NCBI GenBank assembly: GCA_016185705.1
Contig: JACPMZ010000003.1
Span: 174,851 to 238,850 of the forward strand
Source: Candidatus Woesearchaeota archaeon
Lineage (GTDB): Archaea > Nanobdellota > Nanobdellia > Woesearchaeales > UBA10216
Direction: 5' to 3'
Length of the DNA stretch: 64,000 nt
Positions within the stretch are counted from its first letter, which is position 1; the number at the start of each line of letters is the position of its first letter. Shown piece after piece: positions 57,560 to 64,000 of the stretch. The translations under genes and the position numbers were made by a program. The notes under the pieces are model-generated. The model saw nothing but the letters and a program-made list of their open reading frames with translations. It did not search any database and was not told the DNA's origin.

Positions 57560-58882
57560 ATGGCTGTGAAATCAACTCTGGGGCTGGAGGTGGAATTCTT
57601 TCTCATAGACAAAAACGGCAACATCACCAACAATGCAGACAAAATTATCGGCAGAGCCAGAAAAGCAGATGCGAATGCAGCAATAATCAAGGAAATCGGA
57701 GAGGACATGCTGGAACTCGGCAGCGAGCCAAGCACAAAGGTTTCAGTCTCAGCTGCATCGCTGCTGAAAAACATGAACATTGCCGTCAAGGCAGCAAGCC
57801 AGGAAAAGACACTACTGCTTCCAATGGCAACGTACCCTGCTGAATTCGTTCCGGCAATGCGGGATAGCGGACTTTACTCTGTGAAGAAAAAAATTTTTGC
57901 AGACAAGTTTGAAATAGCAGGGAGGTGTGTTGGCTTCCACCTGCACCACGCTCTGCCTGAAGGCAGCTTTGACGCAACCTCAAAAAACCTTAAAGCAAAG
58001 CTGAGCGAAAAAGCAAAAAGAAGTCTGGTGCAGGCATACAACTTCTCCATAGCGCTTGACCCTGTGCTGACAACGTTCATGCAAAGCTCACCCTTCTACC
58101 AGGGCAAACACCTCGGAAAGGATTCCAGAATGATAGTGTACCGCGGCGGTCCAGCACTGGGATACAATGAGGGAATCTACTCTGAGCAGCTGCAGGAATT
58201 CGGAGAGCTGCCGTCATACCATTTCAACGAGTCAGACCTGCTCGACACGGTGATAGCAAGGTATTCTGCATGGAAAAAAATAATCCGAGACGTGGCACCG
58301 GAAGCAGCTGATGCTACAAACTACGAATCACTGCTCGACACAACATGGAACCCTGTCAAAATAAACCCGCACGGCACAATAGAATTAAGAGGCATGGACA
58401 TGAACATGCCATCCCTGCTGTTTGCCATTTCAGCAGCAGTAAAATACATTTTCCAGGAAATCTATGAGAATTCACTGCAGGTAACGCCATCTGATGAAGG
58501 CGTTGCAGATTATTTCAAGGTAGAGAAAGGCAAACTGTTTGTGCCGCCTGATGAGTACGTAAGGAAAAAGCTTCAGTACCTGTCTGCGTACATGGGCATG
58601 GAGAACGAATCTGTAAGAAGCTATTGCCACGCATTCCTTGGACTGGCCAAGAATGTCATGCCGCAGCAAGCCCGCAAGCTGCTCGAACCTTTTAAAGAAA
58701 TGGTGGAGTACAGGCACACTGTATCCGACCAAATCATGCACCATGCGCAAAAACTGGGATATGCAGAGGGTGAAGAAATAACGCCTGAAACAGCGCGAAA
58801 ACTTGTCCTTTACCAAGCCAACAATTTTTTGGACGACCTGGAACACGCAGATAAGCTGGTTGGCAAATACAGCAATGTTTAG
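57560..58882 (+). CDS. GCS2-type glutamate-cysteine ligase-like enzyme
   Basis: A 440-residue ATP-dependent carboxylate-amine ligase. The family signature is LGLEVEFFLID at the start, GRCVGFHLHHALP in the middle and NPHGTIELRGMDMN near 270, as in the GCS2/YbdK group that includes haloarchaeal gamma-glutamylcysteine synthetase. It meets the disulfide reductase gene tail to tail with a 4-nt overlap. Together they could make and maintain gamma-glutamylcysteine; substrate specificity is inferred. Confidence 0.82.
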   Translation: MAVKSTLGLEVEFFLIDKNGNITNNADKIIGRARKADANAAIIKEIGEDMLELGSEPSTKVSVSAASLLKNMNIAVKAASQEKTLLLPMATYPAEFVPAMRDSGLYSVKKKIFADKFEIAGRCVGFHLHHALPEGSFDATSKNLKAKLSEKAKRSLVQAYNFSIALDPVLTTFMQSSPFYQGKHLGKDSRMIVYRGGPALGYNEGIYSEQLQEFGELPSYHFNESDLLDTVIARYSAWKKIIRDVAPEAADATNYESLLDTTWNPVKINPHGTIELRGMDMNMPSLLFAISAAVKYIFQEIYENSLQVTPSDEGVADYFKVEKGKLFVPPDEYVRKKLQYLSAYMGMENESVRSYCHAFLGLAKNVMPQQARKLLEPFKEMVEYRHTVSDQIMHHAQKLGYAEGEEITPETARKLVLYQANNFLDDLEHADKLVGKYSNV

Positions 58883-60234
58883 AACTTCACATTATTGGCA
58901 GCGCGCTGCACAACTTCTGAAAGGGCAGGATGCACATGCACTGAGCCTGTTATCAGGCGGATGTCGCTGCCTGCTTTCATTGCAACGACCACTTCATGGA
59001 TTAAAGTTGAAGCATCAGTGCCGATAATATGGCAGCCAAGAATCCTGCGCGTTTTCCTTTCCACAAGAAACTTGACAAACCCAATCCTGTCCTGCATGGC
59101 TGTGCCCATGCCAGTGTCAATGTACTTGTATTTGCCAACGCCGTAAGCTCCTTTCTTAAGGTCCTGCTCCACAGCGCCGACACCGGCAATCTGCGGGCTG
59201 GTGAATATGGCATGAGGCATCGGCTCGTAATCAACCTTCATCTTCGGCTCATTGAAAGCATTATGCGCCATGTACTGCGCCTCAAGATTGGCACTGTGCT
59301 TAAACAGCCATTTGCCGGCAATGTCGCCGCCAGCCCAGACATTCTTTGCAGATGTTTCCAGATAATCGTCTGTTTCTATGTAGCCGCGGTCATCAACCTT
59401 AATACCTGCCCTGCCAACATCCAGAATGTCAGAATTTGGTATGCGGCCCACTGCCAGCAGCAGCTGGTCAGACTTAATCGTTTTCTTCAGCTTGCCGTGG
59501 GAAGCAGTAACAAGGAATTGCCTGCCTTTTTTCTGCACCTTATCAGCGCTGTAGCCGAGATAAACCCTGTATTTCCTTGAAAAAACCTCTGTGAAAGCTT
59601 CTGCAACGTCCTTATCCTCCCTGGGGATAAGTAAAGGACCGCGCTGAAGAATGTTAATCTTCGTGCCCAGCGAACCAAAGAAATGCGCAAGCTCAGCAGC
59701 AATGTAGCCGCCGCCGATAATAGTAAGAACCTTTGGCTGCTTTTTCAAACGCAAAGCCTGCCTGCTTGCAATAAAGCCAGAGCCATTAAGCCCTTCAATC
59801 GGAGGCACGAGCGACCGGGTTCCGGCCATAATAAACACCTTGTCAGCGCCAATAACGTGCGAGCCGACTTTCATGGTCCGCTTTCCAACAAACCTGCCTT
59901 CCTTCTTGAACAGGGTGATGTTTTTGTCCTCGCGGATGCCTTCCTCTATTTCGCGCGCATCAGCATCCACAATTCTTGAAACCCTGGAAACAATGCTTTT
60001 GAAATCAACCGACATGCCCTTTGCCCTAATCCCAAAATTGGGGGCGTTATGAATAGTCTCAGCAACATCAGCTGAATGAATCAGAATCTTGGAAGGAATG
60101 CATCCGCGGTTAAGGCACGTGCCGCCCATCGGACCCTTCTCAACCAGCGCAACCTTCAGACCGCGGCTCGCAGCATAATCAACAATGTTCAGCCCTGAGC
60201 CGGCGCCAACAACCAAAACGTCAAATTTTTCCAT
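58879..60234 (-). CDS. Class I pyridine nucleotide-disulfide oxidoreductase
   Basis: A 451-residue flavoprotein. FAD-binding VVGAGSGLNIVDYAASRG, redox-active Cys40 and Cys45 in GGTCLNRGCIPSK, NAD(P)-binding TIIGGGYIAAELAHFFGSLG, second FAD motif VWAGGDIAG and C-terminal dimer domain with VHVHPALSEVVQRAA. The layout fits dihydrolipoamide dehydrogenase, mercuric reductase or the haloarchaeal bis-gamma-glutamylcystine reductase. No 2-oxoacid dehydrogenase genes are nearby, and the convergent GCS2 gene favours a low-molecular-weight thiol reductase. Confidence 0.85.
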   Translation of the reverse strand: MEKFDVLVVGAGSGLNIVDYAASRGLKVALVEKGPMGGTCLNRGCIPSKILIHSADVAETIHNAPNFGIRAKGMSVDFKSIVSRVSRIVDADAREIEEGIREDKNITLFKKEGRFVGKRTMKVGSHVIGADKVFIMAGTRSLVPPIEGLNGSGFIASRQALRLKKQPKVLTIIGGGYIAAELAHFFGSLGTKINILQRGPLLIPREDKDVAEAFTEVFSRKYRVYLGYSADKVQKKGRQFLVTASHGKLKKTIKSDQLLLAVGRIPNSDILDVGRAGIKVDDRGYIETDDYLETSAKNVWAGGDIAGKWLFKHSANLEAQYMAHNAFNEPKMKVDYEPMPHAIFTSPQIAGVGAVEQDLKKGAYGVGKYKYIDTGMGTAMQDRIGFVKFLVERKTRRILGCHIIGTDASTLIHEVVVAMKAGSDIRLITGSVHVHPALSEVVQRAANNVKF

Positions 60235-60280
60235 ATGCCTGCCTGAGGATTACTGGTTTATATACGTTGCGTTTAAGAAA

Positions 60281-60371
60281 CAGTGTTTTAGCTTTGCATC
60301 CCAGCGCTTTTCCTTTTCTCCCTCTCCTAAAGTTAAGGGAGGGAAAATCAGGGCAGCTTAGCAAAACACAG
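60281..60371. repeat. Nested-hairpin element, TGTTTTGCTAAGC subfamily (copy 2)
   Basis: Ends CAGTGTTTTAGC and, from the right, CTGTGTTTTGCTAAGCTGCC. The core has TTTTCTCCCTCTCC opposite GGGAGGGAAAATCAGGG. Inverted relative of 26527-26617. It lies just 36 bp from the next element. Confidence 0.72.
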
Positions 60372-60407
60372 GCAGCTCATGAACTTTTCAATACGACAGC
60401 GATTTAA

Positions 60408-60551
60408 GGTAATGTCAAGTTGTGTGTCCTGCAATCCTGAGCTTGCCGATGCCTGCTTGGCTGATTTTTTTCTCCCCCCTTATTTTTTAAGGGGGGGAGA
60501 AAAAAAATCAGGGAAGGATGCGACGGTTTTGCCACTTAACTTGAAATTACC
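60408..60551. mobile_element. Nested-hairpin element, GGTAAT subfamily with 9-bp duplication (copy 2)
   Basis: A 144-bp element bounded by GGTAAT and ATTACC and flanked by GCGATTTAA at 60399-60407 and 60552-60560, a perfect 9-bp duplication. Inner arms have CTGATTTTTTTCTCC. The element is the inverted counterpart of 9927-10066. No coding capacity. It inserted about 45 bp upstream of the next start. Confidence 0.9.
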
Positions 60552-60595
60552 GCGATTTAAGAAGTTTTAAATACATCCCTGTTTTCCAATCACCC

Positions 60596-61042
60596 ATGCC
60601 TACAAAGAAGATATACAAGCCGAAAAACGACAGCGAGTTTCTTGACCAGCTGTCGTTTATACGCTTTGTGAGCGGATTCAGGTATAGCGTGGTTGAAGCA
60701 AAGTGGCCCAATATCAGGAAAGCTTTTTACAATTTTGCCGTCAACAAAGTTGCTGCGGCTGATGCAGAAAAAATAATTAATGCAAAAGACATGATTCGCA
60801 ACCGCCAAAAAATAAGCGACATCATACAGAACGCAAAACTCTGCCGGGATATAGCAAAAGAGCACGGCTCTGTAATAAAATGGATAGCTGAAGTCAAAAA
60901 GCAAAGCAAAAAAGACCCCCTGCTTTCTGCTTCAATCAAAGAAGAATTCCGGCGCTTCCACGGCATCGGCGAAACCACTTCCGGGTGGCTTGAGCACCTG
61001 CACAATGCCAAAAAGGATTTTGTAACGTATGAAGTGCCTTAA
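60596..61042 (+). CDS. Possible methyladenine-glycosylase-like HhH protein
   Basis: A 148-residue soluble helical protein. SFIRFVSGFRYSVVEAKWPN then IRKAFYNFAVNKVAAADAEK and IRNRQKISDIIQNA resembles the first half of 3-methyladenine DNA glycosylase I (TagI). Near the end FRRFHGIGETTSGWLEHL reads as a helix-hairpin-helix. The four zinc-binding residues of TagI are not seen, so a repair function is tentative. GAAGTTTTAAATAC lies about 27 nt upstream. Confidence 0.6.
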   Translation: MPTKKIYKPKNDSEFLDQLSFIRFVSGFRYSVVEAKWPNIRKAFYNFAVNKVAAADAEKIINAKDMIRNRQKISDIIQNAKLCRDIAKEHGSVIKWIAEVKKQSKKDPLLSASIKEEFRRFHGIGETTSGWLEHLHNAKKDFVTYEVP

Positions 61043-61099
61043 GCATTAACTGTTAACCTCTGCTTTTTTGCCTTTTTCCCTGGCGCTCCCTCCGGGCAT

Positions 61100-61231
61100 T
61101 CAGCTTACCACTGACTTTATCTTTCTGCAGCCGCTACAAATATAGTTTTGCCTGAACTTGCCATCCCCGTAATTCTCCGGACCCATATATTTGCTAAACT
61201 TATGAACTCCCAACAGGCATTTCCAATTCAT
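61100..61231 (-). CDS. Small zinc-ribbon-like protein
   Basis: A 43-residue protein reading MNWKCLLGVHKFSKYMGPEN, then GKFRQNYICSGCRKIK. One Cys-His pair (KCLLGVH) and one CxxC make a plausible zinc site. This short type, with CLLGxHK then CxxC, is widespread as an uncharacterised small protein. AGTTTAAAAAG lies about 33 nt upstream on the minus strand. Confidence 0.68.
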   Translation of the reverse strand: MNWKCLLGVHKFSKYMGPENYGDGKFRQNYICSGCRKIKSVVS

Positions 61232-61392
61232 TTTTGCTTTGATATTGGAACTGTCTTTTTAAACTTTTCCAGAAAAAAATTTTTCACAAGGCAACTGACT
61301 ATCCAGGGGCATCGTCCGCTTCTATTGCCTGCTGCTCGCCTGATGCTGCTGCTGGGCATTCGGGAAAAAGCTGTCTTCCACCAATATGAATA

Positions 61393-61522
61393 CGCTCCCT
61401 CTGGGACTTTCGACCCTCACTGGTCGGATGCTGCGAACGCCAGTGAGCATGTTCGAACCCAGGTCACAACCTTTCTGCTGCAACCGCAAGGTCGTATCTT
61501 ATCCGGGCTAGACTAAGGGAGC
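61393..61522 (-). tRNA. tRNA-Arg(GCG) with two introns
   Basis: Acceptor GCTCCCT/AGGGAGC, discriminator G. The D-stem is GTCT/AGAT. Anticodon stem CGACC/GGTTG holds 18 nt; with T33 and the canonical 37/38 site, anticodon GCG (61485-61487) and an 11-nt intron (61473-61483) result. T-stem CTGGG/CCCAG encloses 52 nt: TTCGAA, a 45-nt intron (61407-61451) and T. CTCACTGG and CCAGTGAG form the intron stem. The anticodon assignment depends on placing the first intron at 37/38. Confidence 0.82.
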
Positions 61523-61637
61523 TCAATCAGAGGGTTGCGGAAACGCTTAAATATGTTTGCATAATCGCTGGCTCATGCTGGCTGCGGAGATTGACAAAAA
61601 TTTTAAGACTGGTTTCCGGCCTGAGAAGGAGGCAGCA

Positions 61638-63209
61638 TTAAAACTTGGAAATGCTGGTCTGCCCTTTCCGCTTCGTTGCTTTAACTTCCTTTACTTCCTG
61701 TCCGAGCTGCTTCTTAATGTCAAGGGCAAGCCACCCTGAGCCGAGAATCTGCGTGAGCGTGGAAACGTCAGCGTTCTTAACATCGGCAATTGTTCGAATG
61801 CGGTTGTAGAAAAGCTTCCTGCCCCTGACTCTGCCGACGTTTTTCAGCTGCAGGAGAGGCAGCAGCTCTTCCCTTACTCCGTATTTCATCCTGAACCTGA
61901 GCTTGGCGATTTCATTTTCCCTCAGATTAAGAATCCGGGCAAGCTCGGCAACAGAATAAAGAAGCCAGTCAGCATTGCTCAGCTTGCTGCGAATCTCTCC
62001 AGGACGGATGCTGTATTTTTCAAGCAATTCCTCCTCGGACTTTTCATCAATCCAGTCGCTGAAAAACAAAGCGGTTTTGACAGACGCCAAAAAATCATCG
62101 TACTCAAGCTCATAAAGGCTCGGCTCCTTGGCAAGAAGGTTGCTCTGAAACTGCATCAAGGATTCCTGAATCGTGTCGTATTCCCTCATCTTCACTTTAA
62201 GAAGCGGCTGCAGCTCAGAGGTGTAGGAAATGAGCTGAAGCAAACTGAAAGCACTTAAGCCGCGGCTTTTAACCATCCTGAGCCCGGATATGATGCTGTA
62301 GCCAGTCTGCGGATCAAGGTAAAGCTCAGCAACCCGGCTGCCAAGCAAAGTAGCTGTGATTCTGCCTGTGTCCATTTCAGCAGCAGAAACAAAATCCGAG
62401 CTGTTTGCGCTGATGAAATCCCATGCTTCAAGCTGGCCGAGCATCTTGTTAATGATTTTTTCCAGCCTGGTCATGTCCTTATACTGATAAGCCCAAAAAG
62501 TCTTTTCAAAAAATGCGATAATTTCCTGCTTGTTCGTGACAATTCTGGAAGCAATCAGCGAGAGCAGGTAACTCCTCAGCACCGGCTCAACTGCCAGCTT
62601 AGACTGGATTTCCTCAGAATCGCCGTTGATGAAGCGCTCTGTCAATTCCTCTGCTTCGCCATCAGAGCTCGCAAATATCACTGCCTGCCCTTCTGTATCA
62701 TAACTTGGTCTTCCTGCGCGCCCCGACATCTGGTGGTATTCAAGCACAGGAATCCAGTCGTAGCCGTGCTGCGTGAAACGCTTCAGGTCGCGAATGATTG
62801 CGCGGTAAGCAGGCATGTCAATTCCGGCTGCAAGCGTCGGCGTGGAGCAAATAATTTTTATGAGCCCTTTCCTAAAACTGCTTTCAACAATGTCCCGCTG
62901 CTTTGCAACCAATCCGGAATGATGGAACGCAATGCCTTTTTTTACACACCTGCTCAGGCGCTCGCACTGCCTGGTTGGAGAATCAATTGCCTTCAAGATG
63001 TCTTCCGATAAGTCCAGCAGAGCCCTGATTTCATCGCCACTGCCAGCGCCGAAATTAACCCTTTTTGCGGTTTCCTCAGCAGTCTTCTCAGCGCCTGGCC
63101 TTGTACCGACAAAAACCAAAGCCTGCTTGCCTATCTTAATGGTGTCCAGCGCTACGTTAATCGCAGAATTGTCTGTTACAGAGTCAATAAGCAAATCCTT
63201 GATTGGCAT
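61638..63209 (-). CDS. Hel308-like helicase lacking the N-terminal RecA domain
   Basis: A 523-residue protein that begins exactly where RecA domain 2 of Hel308 begins: IKIGKQALVFVGTRPGAEKT, then IAFHHSGLVAKQRDIVESSF, TPTLAAGIDMPAYRAIIRDL (motif V region) and YHQMSGRAGRPSYD (motif VI). The winged-helix, ratchet and C-terminal helix-hairpin-helix (LKNVGRVRGRKLFYNRI) domains follow. The Walker A and DEAH parts of RecA1 are absent. ATG 63209 lies about 27 nt after ATTATAAAC and 60 nt after GGTATATAAATG. The frame continues upstream without homology, so the RecA1 half must be elsewhere or lost. Confidence 0.85.
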   Translation of the reverse strand: MPIKDLLIDSVTDNSAINVALDTIKIGKQALVFVGTRPGAEKTAEETAKRVNFGAGSGDEIRALLDLSEDILKAIDSPTRQCERLSRCVKKGIAFHHSGLVAKQRDIVESSFRKGLIKIICSTPTLAAGIDMPAYRAIIRDLKRFTQHGYDWIPVLEYHQMSGRAGRPSYDTEGQAVIFASSDGEAEELTERFINGDSEEIQSKLAVEPVLRSYLLSLIASRIVTNKQEIIAFFEKTFWAYQYKDMTRLEKIINKMLGQLEAWDFISANSSDFVSAAEMDTGRITATLLGSRVAELYLDPQTGYSIISGLRMVKSRGLSAFSLLQLISYTSELQPLLKVKMREYDTIQESLMQFQSNLLAKEPSLYELEYDDFLASVKTALFFSDWIDEKSEEELLEKYSIRPGEIRSKLSNADWLLYSVAELARILNLRENEIAKLRFRMKYGVREELLPLLQLKNVGRVRGRKLFYNRIRTIADVKNADVSTLTQILGSGWLALDIKKQLGQEVKEVKATKRKGQTSISKF

Positions 63210-63261
63210 TTTCCGGGAAATAGCGCTGCTGTTTATAATCTTTTTTGCAGCAGTAACCGAT

Positions 63262-63275
63262 ACATTTATATACCA
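63262..63275. promoter_or_regulatory. Shared divergent TATA box
   Basis: ACATTTATATACCA reads as a TATA box on both strands. It is centred about 30 nt before ATG 63300 on the plus strand and about 60 nt before the helicase start on the minus strand. Divergent transcription from one box is possible. Confidence 0.5.
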
Positions 63276-63299
63276 CTGTGTAGTAACTATTTTACGAAT

Positions 63300-64000
63300 A
63301 TGGTTCGCAAAATGAAGCAACGAATGCAAAGTCGCCAGAAACCAGAGGCGCAGCGCGAAAATTTCTGGAAAAGAAACTGGAAAATCGCCGTAGGCGCAAT
63401 TGGCGCAACAGCAGCAGCGGCAGCCATAGCCGTAGCTGTGATGGCAATGCCTGTGAGGAATGCCCAAGCACCACAGGACATAGTGAGGGATTATACGCTG
63501 CAGTGCTATGACAGAATTTATCATGCAATTCAGACCGGCAGCGACGTCAGCAACTGCGCTCCGATATACGCTGAAATGCTGCAAAGAATTTCCAAGGATT
63601 TACCTGAGCTTAATCTAAATCCGCTAAACCAAGAACAGTCTTTTGAAACTCTTGAAAATTACTTTTTGGGGGAAGGATTTGCCTTCCGCTCTGTCAGAAT
63701 TGTAAGGTTTCGAGATGAAACAATGCAGCTCGAGCTTGACAGAATAGTAGATGAAGCGGAGACTCAAACCAAAGACCAAATACCTGTTAAGCTCGTGACA
63801 CTTGGAGAATCAATCGTTGCACATTACTCGGTAGAGATGTCAAAAAAATCTGGAACTCAAGTTTATGCAGGAGGCTATACGAATGGCAACACCATATTCT
63901 TACGCAATGATTGGGCTGAAGATCAAGCGCGTAATTTATGGAGTAAATATGAAAGCGCCAAACCTATGCGTGGTTTAGACTTCGTGAAAGAGGCAATTAG
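63300..64000 (+). CDS. Membrane-anchored extracellular protein, truncated by window edge
   Basis: An open frame of at least 233 codons that runs off the right edge. Cytoplasmic basic start (MVRKMKQRMQSRQKPEAQRE), one membrane helix (IAVGAIGATAAAAAIAVAVM), then a soluble outer part with two cysteines (LQCYDRIY; SNCAPIYAEML) and the pattern YSVEMSKKSGTQVYAGGYTN. ATTTATATACC lies about 30 nt upstream. I do not recognise the family; the C-terminus is missing. Confidence 0.75.
   Translation, partial: MVRKMKQRMQSRQKPEAQRENFWKRNWKIAVGAIGATAAAAAIAVAVMAMPVRNAQAPQDIVRDYTLQCYDRIYHAIQTGSDVSNCAPIYAEMLQRISKDLPELNLNPLNQEQSFETLENYFLGEGFAFRSVRIVRFRDETMQLELDRIVDEAETQTKDQIPVKLVTLGESIVAHYSVEMSKKSGTQVYAGGYTNGNTIFLRNDWAEDQARNLWSKYESAKPMRGLDFVKEAI

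Noticed and set aside
58879..60234. Mercuric reductase
   Set aside because: There is no N-terminal heavy-metal-binding domain and no C-terminal vicinal cysteine pair; the end of the protein reads VVQRAANNVKF.
60281..60551. One compound element with two hairpins
   Set aside because: The two hairpins have unrelated terminal repeats, and only the second is bounded by the 9-bp duplication, so they are separate insertions.
63210..63584. N-terminal extension of the Hel308-like gene
   Set aside because: The frame is open, but the predicted residues are Cys/His-rich with no helicase similarity and are antisense to the divergent membrane-protein gene, whose codons look normal.

Overview
This is a gene-dense archaeal window. 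TopoVI A/B, archaeal DnaG, Spt5/Sec61-gamma/L11, S17e, FtsZ, archaeal YchF, UMP kinase, DtdA, RtcB with archease, Elp3 and a tRNA set with bulge-helix-type introns are all archaeal. Small proteomic units, many short uncharacterised proteins, a Nanoarchaeum-style split helicase and non-canonical tRNA introns point to a DPANN lineage, perhaps Woesearchaeota- or Nanoarchaeota-like (inference). Most start codons lie about 25-30 nt after a TATA box (TTTAAATA type), so transcripts look largely leaderless; a minority of genes carry a GGTGAT Shine-Dalgarno.

Layout. 1-10 kb: a DUF4258/DUF2283 pair, CTP synthase, SecF-SecD (SecD with a PDZ-like insert), CMP kinase, FKBP/SlyD, FtsZ, then Sec61-gamma, Spt5, L11 and S17e. 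10-17 kb: tRNA-Ala, -Cys and -Arg genes, a voltage-sensor-like protein, TopoVI A and intein-bearing TopoVI B, and a KH protein. 17-25 kb: Ca2+-type P-ATPase, Elp3, an NSUN methyltransferase, and an apparently inserted nucleotidyltransferase module followed by a tandem hairpin array. 25-30 kb: a PIN/HTH pair, an OapA/OapB/OapC-like operon and a YchF GTPase. 30-39 kb: flippase-like protein, tRNA-Arg and tRNA-Thr, CutA, UMP kinase, DtdA, and three tandem related membrane proteins. 39-48 kb: archease, RtcB, a phosphoesterase, TsaC/Sua5, NiSOD with its peptidase, TatD, glutaredoxin, DUF3800, tRNA-Gly. 48-55 kb: a type IV pilus-like TadC/TadA pair, coiled-coil proteins, a SurA-N protein and DnaG. 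55-64 kb: a hairpin-rich gap, a RelBE-type toxin-antitoxin pair, an MscS-TM protein, a glutamate-cysteine ligase-like gene convergent with a disulfide reductase, two small DNA/zinc proteins, a doubly interrupted tRNA-Arg, and a Hel308 helicase lacking its first RecA domain.

Themes. RNA processing is prominent: at least five of seven tRNAs carry introns, four of them in the T-loop at position 59/60, and the RtcB/archease ligase system lies in the same window. Thiol and oxygen defence is a second theme (NiSOD+SodX, glutaredoxin, GCS2 ligase plus reductase).

The most unusual content is non-coding. About sixteen intergenic elements of roughly 90-145 bp combine terminal inverted repeats with an internal pyrimidine/purine hairpin. 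At least three have clear 9-12 bp target-site duplications, so they look like a non-autonomous mobile family. A second class consists of tandem hairpins (arms 9-14 bp, loops 16-26 nt, spaced 2-5 nt) in four places. I could not identify an autonomous partner for either class inside the window.
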